64,000 nucleotides of DNA, from the NCBI RefSeq assembly GCF_025145645.1, contig NZ_CP102252.1, positions 372,001 through 436,000 on the forward strand, given 5' to 3'. Position numbers and translations under genes: made by a program. The notes below the pieces were generated by a model. That model searched no databases. It saw only the letters and a program-made list of their open reading frames with translations, and was not told where the DNA came from. Positions 54,376 through 61,871 of the stretch are shown here, piece after piece; the first letter of the stretch is position 1, and each line of letters starts with the position of its first letter. This stretch comes from Alistipes senegalensis JC50. GTDB lineage: Bacteria; Bacteroidota; Bacteroidia; Bacteroidales; Rikenellaceae.

Positions 54376-54412
54376 ACGACCGGCCGGTCACCTTTTTTCA
54401 GTACATGAAATC

Positions 54413-55363
54413 ATGAAACCAAAAACTCTTCTATACTGTTTGTGTTTTATCACGGTGACCGGTGCCGGTTGTCGAAATACGCGGATCACCCGGACGGATA
54501 CACCGACGAGCGGCATTGCGACGGTCGTCAGCGACGACTGCTTCGGCAATATCTTCGGGGAAGAGATCGACGTTTTCGAAGCCCTGAACCGCGAAGCCTC
54601 GCTCCTTCCCGTCCTGACGGACGAGGCGCAGGCCGTGCAGCTGCTGCTGAACGACAGCGTACGGCTCGCCGTCCTGGCCCGTGACCTCACGGATGCCGAA
54701 AAGGAACTGATCCACAGCCGGAACCGGGAACTCGTTCCCCGGTCACAGCGGATCGCCGTAGACGGTATCGCACTCATCGTCAACCCGGGAAATCGGCTCT
54801 CCCGGATTAGCGTCCCCACGCTGCGAAAGCTGATGACGGGAGCCGCCAAAACATGGCGCGAACTCGATCCTTCGCTACCGGACACCCCCGTAACGGTCGT
54901 TTTCGACAGTCCGGGGTCCAGTACGGCAAGGTTCATCCGGGATTCCGTCTGCGCAGGCGCCCTGCTGCAAGGAAACCTCTTCGCACAGAAGGACAACCGC
55001 TCAGTGATCGAACATGTGGCCAAGGACCGAAACGCGTTGGGGATTCTGGGTGTGAACTGGATCAGCAATCCCAACGACTCGCTGCAACTGACCTTCAACC
55101 GGGCTGTCAAGGTGCTCTCCGTAAGCCGATCGCACCCTGCGACAGCCGGCAGCAGCTACCTGCCCGTCCCGGCCCGTCTCTACCTACGGGATTATCCGCT
55201 GACGCGCGACGTGTATATCGTGCTCACCGACCTCCGGGGCACACTTCCGGCGGGCTTCACCCATTTCGTGGCCGGAGACCGCGGCCAGCGTATCATCCTC
55301 AAATCGGGACTTGTTCCCGCCACGCGCCCCATCCGGACCGTGGAGATCAAAGAAACTTTTTAA
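54413..55363 (+). CDS. PstS-like phosphate-binding lipoprotein
   Basis: A 316-residue lipoprotein (lipobox Cys20, TGAGC) of the periplasmic phosphate-binding (PBP-like) family: VVSDDCFGNIFGEEIDVFEAL, VLARDLTDAEKELIHSR, AVDGIALIVNPGNRLSRISVPTLRKLMTG and the probable oxyanion loop DSPGSSTARFIRDSV. The usual pstC-pstA-pstB genes are absent, so it is not a standard ABC phosphate importer subunit. Its operon links it to TonB energy transduction, and two genes later to a PhoU-like protein and a PiT transporter. Phosphate binding is inferred from the fold. Confidence 0.82.
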   Translation: MKPKTLLYCLCFITVTGAGCRNTRITRTDTPTSGIATVVSDDCFGNIFGEEIDVFEALNREASLLPVLTDEAQAVQLLLNDSVRLAVLARDLTDAEKELIHSRNRELVPRSQRIAVDGIALIVNPGNRLSRISVPTLRKLMTGAAKTWRELDPSLPDTPVTVVFDSPGSSTARFIRDSVCAGALLQGNLFAQKDNRSVIEHVAKDRNALGILGVNWISNPNDSLQLTFNRAVKVLSVSRSHPATAGSSYLPVPARLYLRDYPLTRDVYIVLTDLRGTLPAGFTHFVAGDRGQRIILKSGLVPATRPIRTVEIKETF

Positions 55364-55390
55364 CGTTCAACAAACTGAAATTCAACCGCT

Positions 55391-57022
55391 ATGAAAAAAT
55401 GTTATCTGCTCGTTACGACGCTCCTGTTCGCCATCGGCTCTTCGGCGCAGGATCGAGGCGAAGACTATTTTGCCGTCGGAGAGCTCGATAAGGCCCGTGC
55501 GATATTCGGGAGCCGAATTTCCGGCGATCCGGCCGAGACGAACTACTACCTGGGTGAGATCGCACGGGCACAGGGGGATTCCATATCGGCGCGGAGCTAT
55601 TATGAAAAGGGGCTGGCCGCCGACCCGGAGAACGCATTCTGCCAGGTTGGACTGGCCGTGACGGAACTGAAAAAGAACCCCGCCGAAGGAGACAGGATGC
55701 TCACGGCGCTCGCCAAAGCCAAGAAGAACCGGAAAGATCCCGAGCTTCTCACCGCCATCGCCAGGGCCTATTATGACAACGACATGACGGCCCGGGGCGA
55801 TGCCATATTGGAAGCCGCCGAAGCTGCCGGAGACAAATCTGCGGCGCCCGACATCCTGCGCGGCGAACGGTTGGAGCCCACTGACCCCGGAGCTGCGGCC
55901 GGCAAATACGAGCAGGCACTGATGAAAGACCCGGACAACGTTCCCGCCTACATCCGCATCGCACGTATCTACATGCACTCCAATCCGGCCGCGGTGATCG
56001 AGCGTCTCCGGGAGTTGGAAGCTCGGGACAGCGGCAATCCGCTCGTGTTGCAATACCTGGCCCGGGCTTGCTTCACGGCCGGACAGTATGCCGATGCCAT
56101 CGCACTCTACGAACGGCTCTACGATCCGGCAGCGCCCGACATCGACGTCGTCACCTACTACGCCGCATCGCTCTTCTTCACCGACCGCTACGACCGCGCG
56201 TCGCAGCTGACGCAGCAGGGACTGGCCCTCGATCCCGACAATTTCGTCCTGACCCGTCTTTGCATGTACAGCGAACTTTCGCGCAAGGACTATAAGGCCG
56301 GGTTAGAAATTGCCGACAAGTTCTTCCGGATGCCTGTCGGGGAGAACGAATATATCGCCCGCGACTACCTGACCTACGGCGAACTGCTGACCAGCAACGA
56401 CCGGATCGACGAGGCCGTCGTACAGTTCGATAAGGCGCTCGCCGTCCCCGAAACGCCTGCGACCGCCATCCGGCAGATCGCCGATAACTTGAATAAAAAG
56501 CACCCGGAGGCCGCTGCAAAATACTTCCGGAAATACATCGACGCCCTCGGCGAAAACGCCCAAGCCAGCGATTACTACACGCTGGGGCAATCCTATTACA
56601 AAGCCGCGGCCCTCCTCTCGCGCGATACGGTGAGTACGGACGCTCCTGTTCGGCTCGCACAGTGCCTCAACAGTGCCGACGAAGCCTTCGCCGTGGTCAG
56701 CGAGCGCATTCCGGAGAGCCATCTCGGCCCCCTCTTCCGGGCGCGCGTGAACTCGCTGCGCGATCCCGAGGCGACGGCCGGACTGGCCAAGCCGTACTAC
56801 GAGAAGGTCGCGGAGATCGTACTCGGCAAGGAAAACCCAGCCAAGGAGCGCCGCGAGCTGGTCGAATCCTACCGTTACCTGAGTTACTATTATTACGTGA
56901 AGTATGATGCCGAGAAGCAGACTGCGGACCGGGATGCGGCTTTGGGCTATTGCGCCAAGATATTGGAATTAGATCCGGACAATGACGTAGCGCACCAGTT
57001 GCAGGACGCCCTGAAAGAGTAA
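55391..57022 (+). CDS. Exported tetratricopeptide-repeat protein
   Basis: A 543-residue protein with a signal peptide ending near SSAQ. Nearly the whole mature part is made of TPR-like helical pairs (ETNYYLGEIARAQGDSISARSYYEKGLAADPENA, YIRIARIYMHSNP, QYLARACFTAGQYADAIALYERLYDP, ALDPDNFVLTRLCMYSELSRKDYKAGLE). It probably serves as a periplasmic scaffold. It follows the PstS-like gene by 27 bases. Its stop codon overlaps the start of the DUF47 gene by one base (TAATG), so the TonB part and the phosphate part of the cluster appear to be one transcript. Confidence 0.85.
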   Translation: MKKCYLLVTTLLFAIGSSAQDRGEDYFAVGELDKARAIFGSRISGDPAETNYYLGEIARAQGDSISARSYYEKGLAADPENAFCQVGLAVTELKKNPAEGDRMLTALAKAKKNRKDPELLTAIARAYYDNDMTARGDAILEAAEAAGDKSAAPDILRGERLEPTDPGAAAGKYEQALMKDPDNVPAYIRIARIYMHSNPAAVIERLRELEARDSGNPLVLQYLARACFTAGQYADAIALYERLYDPAAPDIDVVTYYAASLFFTDRYDRASQLTQQGLALDPDNFVLTRLCMYSELSRKDYKAGLEIADKFFRMPVGENEYIARDYLTYGELLTSNDRIDEAVVQFDKALAVPETPATAIRQIADNLNKKHPEAAAKYFRKYIDALGENAQASDYYTLGQSYYKAAALLSRDTVSTDAPVRLAQCLNSADEAFAVVSERIPESHLGPLFRARVNSLRDPEATAGLAKPYYEKVAEIVLGKENPAKERRELVESYRYLSYYYYVKYDAEKQTADRDAALGYCAKILELDPDNDVAHQLQDALKE

Positions 57023-57678
57023 TGACGATGAAAATAGACCGTTTTTTCCAGTTTTTCCTGCCCCGGGAGACTAAGTTTCTCCCGCTGTTGAACGGACAGG
57101 CCGACGACATCGTAAAGGCATCGTCGGAGCTCGTGCTTTTCACGACCTGCCAGGAACCCGAACGCCGTCAGGAGATCTACGCGGGGATCAAGAGTCTCGA
57201 ACAGCACTGCGACACGCTGACCAACCGGATACTCGACGAACTCAACAACACGTTCATCACGCCGTTCGACCGCGAAGACATCCATACGCTGGCCTCGCAG
57301 CTCGACGACGTGCTCGACATCATCACGGGCGCAGCCAAACGTACGGTTCTTTACCGTCCCCGCTACATGCACCCGAGCGCCGGAGAGCTTGCAGCGATCA
57401 TCGCCCGCAGCGCGGAATGTCTGAGCTCCGCAATCCGGGAGCTCGCCACCGTAAGGCGCGACCCGACCGTGGTCAAAACCGAGTGCCGCAAACTCCACGA
57501 GTTGGAAAACCAGGCTGACGACATCTACGAAAACTACGTCACGCTGCTCTTCCGCGAGGAGCAGAATGCCATCGAGCTGCTCAAACAGGTCGAGATCATC
57601 CAGTTTTTGGAAAACGCCACCGACAAGGCCTACCGGGTTTCCGACACCTTAAAGACCATCGTGGTCAAATACGCCTGA
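57022..57678 (+). CDS. PhoU-like DUF47 protein
   Basis: A 218-residue all-helical cytoplasmic protein of the DUF47/PhoU-like family: FFQFFLPRETKFLPLLNGQADDIVKASSELV at the N-terminus, ITPFDREDIHTLASQLDDVLDIITGAAKR, the metal-binding-like EQNAIELLKQVEIIQFLENATDKAYRVSDTLKTIVVKYA at the C-terminus. Proteins of this type are almost always paired with PiT phosphate transporters and are thought to regulate them. MKIDRFF at 57028 is an alternative start. The PiT gene begins 3 bases downstream. Confidence 0.92.
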   Translation: MTMKIDRFFQFFLPRETKFLPLLNGQADDIVKASSELVLFTTCQEPERRQEIYAGIKSLEQHCDTLTNRILDELNNTFITPFDREDIHTLASQLDDVLDIITGAAKRTVLYRPRYMHPSAGELAAIIARSAECLSSAIRELATVRRDPTVVKTECRKLHELENQADDIYENYVTLLFREEQNAIELLKQVEIIQFLENATDKAYRVSDTLKTIVVKYA

Positions 57679-57681
57679 CGC

Positions 57682-58683
57682 ATGGAACTGCTGATCGTCA
57701 TCATTGTTCTGGCACTGGTTTTCGACTACATCAACGGGTTTCACGACGCCGCGAACTCCATCGCCACGATCGTCTCTACCAAAGTGCTCACTCCCTTTAC
57801 GGCTGTTCTGTGGGCGGCATTCTTCAACTTCGTCGCCTTCTTCATCGCCAAATTCGTCATCGGGGAGTTCGGCATAGCGAATACCGTGTCGAAGACTGTG
57901 CTCGAAGAGTTCATCACGCTGCCCGTCATTCTCTCCGGATTGCTGGCTGCCATCGGATGGAACCTTTTCACCTGGTGGAAAGGCATCCCCTCGTCCTCTT
58001 CGCACACCCTTATCGGCGGTTTCGCCGGGGCTGCGATCGCCTACGGAGGCTTCGATGCCGTCCATCTGGGCGTCGTGCTGAAAATTGCGGCATTCATCCT
58101 CCTCGCACCGCTTATCGGCATGGCCGTTGCAACGATCCTCACCATCGCCATCATGCACATCTGCAAACGGGCCAGACCCCATCGGGCCGAGTGCTGGTTT
58201 CGGCGGTTGCAACTCCTCTCCTCGGGACTGTTCAGCATCGGGCACGGATTGAACGACTCGCAGAAAGTCATGGGTATCATCGCCGCCGCGCTGTTCGTTT
58301 CCGGCGGTCGTGAGGAAAGTATCACCGACATCCCGACCTGGGTTCCGCTGGCGTGCTTCACCATGATCGCTCTCGGAACCATGTCCGGAGGATGGCGGAT
58401 CGTGAAGACGATGGGTACAAAGATCACGAAAGTAACACCGCTGGAAGGTTTCGTCGCAGAGACAGCAGGGGCCCTCACGCTCTACCTGACGGAATATCTC
58501 CATGTCCCCGTCAGCACGACACATACCATCACCGGCGCCATTATCGGTGTGGGAGCCGTCAAACGCATATCCGCCGTAAGATGGGGGATCACGGTCAATC
58601 TCCTATGGGCATGGATCATCACGATACCTGCAAGCAGTCTGTTTGCGGCAGGTATCTACTGGCTGATCGGCATGTGGCTCTGA
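57682..58683 (+). CDS. PiT-family inorganic phosphate transporter
   Basis: A 333-residue inner-membrane protein with about ten helices. Both family signature segments are present: FDYINGFHDAANSIATIVSTKVLTP at the N-terminus and VPVSTTHTITGAIIGVGAVKR near the C-terminus, plus PSSSSHTLIGGFAGAAIAYGG and GHGLNDSQKVMGII. PiT proteins import phosphate (as metal phosphate or with a cation). It is the last gene of the operon that starts with exbB, with a GC-rich hairpin after it. Confidence 0.94.
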   Translation: MELLIVIIVLALVFDYINGFHDAANSIATIVSTKVLTPFTAVLWAAFFNFVAFFIAKFVIGEFGIANTVSKTVLEEFITLPVILSGLLAAIGWNLFTWWKGIPSSSSHTLIGGFAGAAIAYGGFDAVHLGVVLKIAAFILLAPLIGMAVATILTIAIMHICKRARPHRAECWFRRLQLLSSGLFSIGHGLNDSQKVMGIIAAALFVSGGREESITDIPTWVPLACFTMIALGTMSGGWRIVKTMGTKITKVTPLEGFVAETAGALTLYLTEYLHVPVSTTHTITGAIIGVGAVKRISAVRWGITVNLLWAWIITIPASSLFAAGIYWLIGMWL

Positions 58684-58704
58684 ACGGCTCCCTTTTTGAA
58701 CGCA

Positions 58705-58734
58705 GTCGGCCCCGGCGTATATGCCGGGGCCGAC
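58705..58734. terminator. Hairpin between convergent genes
   Basis: A perfect 12-base GC-rich stem (GTCGGCCCCGGC and its complement) closes a 6-base loop between the PiT gene and the convergent minus-strand gene. A T tract is weak, but the position suggests a shared terminator. Confidence 0.65.
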
Positions 58735-58756
58735 CGTTTCATGCAATGCCGCGCCC

Positions 58757-59266
58757 TTAGGCCGCATTCCTGTCGATAATCTCCAGCCCGGTCAGCGGAC
58801 GGTATTCCAGATCGACATATTCAAAAGCCTGCATCGCCACGAAACTGTTGTCGGGCGAGCGGTAGATACATACGGTCACGGCCGGAACCTGCGCACGAGG
58901 CATCGTCAGCAACCGCGACAGGTTGCCTGTAGCGATACTCTCCGTCACGGCTGCAATCTCCGAGCGGTCGAAATAAAGTTCATCGTAACCGAGGTAACAG
59001 CGTCCCGCGGAATAATAAGGTGCCCCCGTGGAACCGAAGCCCCGTACAGCACACAGAATGGCGCCCGTCAAAGCCAGGCACGCACCGATAAAGACCAGCG
59101 CCGAACGCATGTTGTTCGTCAGGACAGCGCTGTAGACCGAATTCAACACCAACAGTGCCGCGCCAACCGCCAACAGCACGACAGGCGCTACGAGGGATTT
59201 GCGGCGGCGAACCACAACCCCTCCGGGCAAGGCGTACATCGCCTCGCAGATTTTGATTTTATCCAT
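58757..59266 (-). CDS. Membrane protein with PH-like domain, unknown function
   Basis: A 169-residue protein with two predicted membrane helices in the middle (SLVAPVVLLAVGAALLVLNSVYS and ALVFIGACLALTGAILCAVRGFG), a short N-terminal polar part and a C-terminal soluble region (CYLGYDELYFDRSEIAAVTESI, AVTVCIYRSPDNSFVAMQAFEYVDLEYRPLTGLEI) that recalls bacterial PH-like domains. Convergent with the PiT gene. No specific function can be assigned. Confidence 0.65.
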   Translation of the reverse strand: MDKIKICEAMYALPGGVVVRRRKSLVAPVVLLAVGAALLVLNSVYSAVLTNNMRSALVFIGACLALTGAILCAVRGFGSTGAPYYSAGRCYLGYDELYFDRSEIAAVTESIATGNLSRLLTMPRAQVPAVTVCIYRSPDNSFVAMQAFEYVDLEYRPLTGLEIIDRNAA

Positions 59267-59334
59267 TTCTCTTTGTTATCATTATTAAACGCATGTATTT
59301 CAGGCATTCAGCCTATGAAAAAAAATACAAAACG

Positions 59335-59736
59335 CTAAATAATGAGCCGGCACAACCGGTAGACATAGTAGTCCACCGCATACGCACCGACAGAGAGATT
59401 ATTGGAGTGATACGCAGATGAAAGATTGGCGATACCTGTACCGCAGTTGCAGGAATCCGCCTGCCGGAACAGGGTGCGCGTCGCAGCAAACCCGACACGT
59501 TTGAGCAACTGTACCACCGGCCGGGATTCGGCTTTTCGAAGCAGTCCGAATTGCCCGAGGTCCGAATTGTAGATCCGTTCGCAATGCCACTGGCCGCTGT
59601 CTGCGTTTCCGGCGGTGAACTCCACCGAAACGGACACAGCGTCAACGACCGACGCTTCTTCCCGGCCGTCGGGAAGAAGCAGGCATGCCGCGAAAGCCAG
59701 CGCGATGAACAGCAGTTTATGCATCCAATGGAACAT
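59335..59736 (-). CDS. Small exported protein with C-terminal YYxYxLxRxxI motif
   Basis: A 133-residue protein with a signal-like N-terminus (MFHWMHKLLFIALAFAACLLLP) and a polar body containing CNCGTG. It ends DYYVYRLCRLII, matching the pattern at the end of the protein encoded at 49212-49601. The start at 59736 lies only 4 bases after a TAACTTTG box, so the mRNA may be leaderless or translation may begin at the second Met (59724). No domain was recognised. It overlaps, in another frame, the possible continuation of the frameshifted membrane protein upstream. Confidence 0.5.
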   Translation of the reverse strand: MFHWMHKLLFIALAFAACLLLPDGREEASVVDAVSVSVEFTAGNADSGQWHCERIYNSDLGQFGLLRKAESRPVVQLLKRVGFAATRTLFRQADSCNCGTGIANLSSAYHSNNLSVGAYAVDYYVYRLCRLII

Positions 59737-59740
59737 GTTG

Positions 59741-59748
59741 CAAAGTTA
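59741..59748 (-). promoter_or_regulatory. Putative -7 element abutting the small exported protein gene
   Basis: On the minus strand this is TAACTTTG, an exact TAnnTTTG match, ending 4 bases before the first ATG of the small exported protein. Confidence 0.5.
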
Positions 59749-59985
59749 CACTTTTTCCCCGAAAAACAGGCATTACAAGCTTCGAAAATTCCAAAAACCC
59801 ACAGTCGGTGCCATAGCATGACCGCCAGATAAGCGACGACGCACAAAACAATAAGCGCCACGGTCAGCAGCATCGCCGCGAGCATTTTATTCCCGAAACG
59901 CTCCAGATTCTCGTCATCATAGATCAGGTCGCTCTCTTCATCGGGTGCGGCAAAAAGATCATGAAAAAAAATCGATCGGTTTCAT
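59749..59985 (-). pseudogene. Small single-helix membrane protein gene interrupted at a T8 tract
   Basis: ATG at 59985 reads M-K-P-I-D-F-F-S and stops at the ninth codon. If one T is removed from the run of eight T (plus-strand A at 59964-59971), the frame continues HDLFAAPDEESDLIYDDENLERFG and a hydrophobic helix (LAAMLLTVALIVLCVVAYLAVML) followed by HRLWVF. An acidic N-terminus, one helix and a basic flank is also the layout of the neighbouring 72-residue protein. It is either a frameshifted gene, a phase-variable gene, a recoding site or a sequencing error. No natural end of the restored frame is obvious. Confidence 0.4.
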
Positions 59986-60058
59986 GGTACGGAATAATAA
60001 TCGTTAGCCGGCATTGCCGCTGTCAGGAGCGTCTGCAAGAGGTATCTTCCGCTCCGCA

Positions 60059-60277
60059 TCATCGTTTGTGCCGGTAATAATCCTTACGCGGATTCTGCAG
60101 GCGATTGCGGAAGCGTTGTTTACGCCACAGTACGATGCCCGCAAGCAGGCAGGCTGCAAGGAACACACACAGGAGTATCCCCGCGAAATCCAGTTCCGCC
60201 CCCAGAGGATCGTCGCCGTACAACACCCCGGGGACGCCATCATCCAAAAATCGAAAATTCGTGATAATTCGTTGCAT
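60059..60277 (-). CDS. Small single-helix membrane protein
   Basis: A 72-residue protein with an acidic N-terminal part (MQRIITNFRFLDDGVPGVLYGDDPLG), one membrane helix (FAGILLCVFLAACLLAGIVLW) and a strongly basic tail (RKQRFRNRLQNPRKDYYRHKR). It is the best of several overlapping short frames here because of this clear topology. It precedes the interrupted small membrane protein gene and lies downstream of the DUF1573 gene on the same strand. Function is unknown. Confidence 0.5.
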   Translation of the reverse strand: MQRIITNFRFLDDGVPGVLYGDDPLGAELDFAGILLCVFLAACLLAGIVLWRKQRFRNRLQNPRKDYYRHKR

Positions 60278-60326
60278 CGGTGTATAAATGGTTTATGGGA
60301 TCATCGCTCCTTTTGTATACCGGCAG

Positions 60327-60707
60327 TTATTTCGTACGTCCCGAGACTGTCAGTCGCAGCGTCCGTCCCCTGCCGTCGGCGTTGTACCTCACCGTAATGG
60401 TTTTACGGAAATAGCCCGTCTCACGGGCCTCGAAAGAGACCTCTATTACGCCCTCCTCGCCGCGACGGAGCGGCTTCTTAGGGTACGTGGCCTTCGTACA
60501 CTCGCAGTTCGTCGCGGCCGAGAGGATGACGACAGCGGCGGACTGAGCCTTAATGTTGAAACGCACCCGGGAGGTCGTGCCCAGTTTCACATCCCCGAAA
60601 TCGTGTTCCGTACGATCGGGCACGAGCCCCGCAACGTCGGGTTCCGATGCATAGATCCCACAAGCGGAAAGCAATGAAAGGAGGCAGGCTAAAAACAATC
60701 GTTTCAT
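60327..60707 (-). CDS. DUF1573 exported protein
   Basis: A 126-residue protein. ATG at 60707 opens a signal peptide or lipoprotein signal (MKRLFLACLLSLLSAC). The mature part is a DUF1573 immunoglobulin-like domain: EHDFGDVKLGTTSRVRFNIK, SAATNCECTKATYPKKPLRRGEEGVIEVSFEARETGYFRKTITVRYN. Domains of this type are common in Bacteroidetes envelope proteins, and their role is unclear. It lies 14 bases downstream of the thioredoxin-fold lipoprotein gene, a pairing often seen in this group, so the two are probably co-expressed. Confidence 0.85.
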   Translation of the reverse strand: MKRLFLACLLSLLSACGIYASEPDVAGLVPDRTEHDFGDVKLGTTSRVRFNIKAQSAAVVILSAATNCECTKATYPKKPLRRGEEGVIEVSFEARETGYFRKTITVRYNADGRGRTLRLTVSGRTK

Positions 60708-60721
60708 GACTCGGGACGAAT

Positions 60722-61678
60722 TCAGTGTATTTGCGGATTCGCATGCTCCGACAGCCACGCCTCGATACGCTCCACAGGGGCATCCTTCAGAATAACCCTC
60801 TTCCCCTTATCTAACAGGTACAGGCTCGGAATGGCCGGCAGATCGTAGGGCGACCCGGCATCGCGGCCGGTAACACGATGCCCGACGATCCATCCTGAGG
60901 GCATCTGCGGAAGGTGTTCGCGCCACGCGGCCAGATCCTCGTCCGGGTAGACGGCGAGTACTTTCATTGCACCCGAAGCGACCAGCGGGGCGAAAACTTC
61001 CGACTGAGGGATATACGTCTCAATGCGGGCGCACTCCGGGCATCCGGGATTGTAGAACATCAACAGCGTATAGTCCGCACGGACGCCGTGCAGCGTCCCT
61101 GCCGTTCCGCCGGCTGTGGTATAGGTTATGTCGGCGGCCGTCTCCCCGGGGCGGTTCTTCAGGGCCGAGGCGAGCAGCGACCGGGGACGCAGCTTGCAGA
61201 GTGTATCGAGGCCGGGCGCAGCGATTACGGCCTCCAGTACGGGGATGAACAGCTCCTCGCTGCGGTAGGGAGAGTTAGGGTCGGCAAAGTATTTCTCCGC
61301 GAGCTCGGCCAGACGCAGCAACATCGAAGGACTTTGTTCCGACTTACGAATCAGCATCCCCGGATATTCGGAGGCCTCCGATGCGGGTATATTGCCCAGC
61401 AGGTAGGCCCAGTCGGCGAACGCCTGCTCAAGGGCCGCAGTGTCACAGAGCCACGTCGAGTCGGCGAAGTCGAAAGAGTTCCAGTAACGCTCCACGACAT
61501 AAGTCAGCTTGTCGTCATCCGAAAGCACCGAAGGGGGCTGGGGCATCGTTATTTTATGTACCGCGGTGGCGGTGATCGTAGAATTGCCTCCCGTCGTGCG
61601 CGGGGAGCCGCCACCGCAGGCTGTCAGGAACAGGGACGGCAACACAAACATCGGTATATACTTCGATAATCGTATCAT
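60722..61678 (-). CDS. Thioredoxin-fold lipoprotein with DUF5106-like N-terminal domain
   Basis: A 318-residue lipoprotein (lipobox Cys21, LFLTAC). The N-terminal part (about residues 45-170) is helical and DUF5106-like (YVVERYWNSFDFADSTWLCD, LAELAEKYFADPNSPYRSEELFIPVLEAVI). The C-terminal part is a TlpA/thioredoxin-like fold with the redox pair Cys213-Pro-Glu-Cys216 (FYNPGCPECARIE) and the cis-Pro region PAIPSLYLLDKGKRVI. It is predicted to act in the periplasm or outer envelope in thiol-disulfide chemistry. It is the first gene before the DUF1573 gene on the minus strand. Confidence 0.85.
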   Translation of the reverse strand: MIRLSKYIPMFVLPSLFLTACGGGSPRTTGGNSTITATAVHKITMPQPPSVLSDDDKLTYVVERYWNSFDFADSTWLCDTAALEQAFADWAYLLGNIPASEASEYPGMLIRKSEQSPSMLLRLAELAEKYFADPNSPYRSEELFIPVLEAVIAAPGLDTLCKLRPRSLLASALKNRPGETAADITYTTAGGTAGTLHGVRADYTLLMFYNPGCPECARIETYIPQSEVFAPLVASGAMKVLAVYPDEDLAAWREHLPQMPSGWIVGHRVTGRDAGSPYDLPAIPSLYLLDKGKRVILKDAPVERIEAWLSEHANPQIH

Positions 61679-61721
61679 AGGGTTTCGGTTTGAACGGAAG
61701 GAAGTGCTTCCGGATTAGCGA

Positions 61722-61747
61722 CCGGGAGGGCGGTCAAGCCCTCCCGG
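61722..61747 (-). terminator. Hairpin downstream of the fimbrillin-like gene
   Basis: CCGGGAGGGC pairs perfectly with GCCCTCCCGG around a 6-base loop, about 125 bases beyond the stop codon of the fimbrillin-like gene and before the next minus-strand gene. The T tract is weak. Confidence 0.55.
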
Positions 61748-61871
61748 CCTGTGTTTATGCTCCCGCCATTCTCCGTTGTTTGCGGAAGAGGGAAGCCGTT
61801 TCCGGCCCTACCGGAGTACCCCGAGGTACGCCGCTCGGCCCGAAAGAATACCTGCCATAAAGCAAAAAGCA

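Noticed and set aside
59313..59748. Continuation of the restored small membrane protein frame through the exported protein gene
   Set aside because: Beyond the membrane helix the translation becomes Cys/Arg/Ser-rich and featureless, while the overlapping frame has a signal peptide and the shared C-terminal motif.
60004..60243. Alternative 79-codon minus-strand frame overlapping the 72-residue membrane protein
   Set aside because: Cys/Arg-rich translation with no topology, whereas the overlapping frame has an acidic N-terminus, a clear membrane helix and a basic tail.
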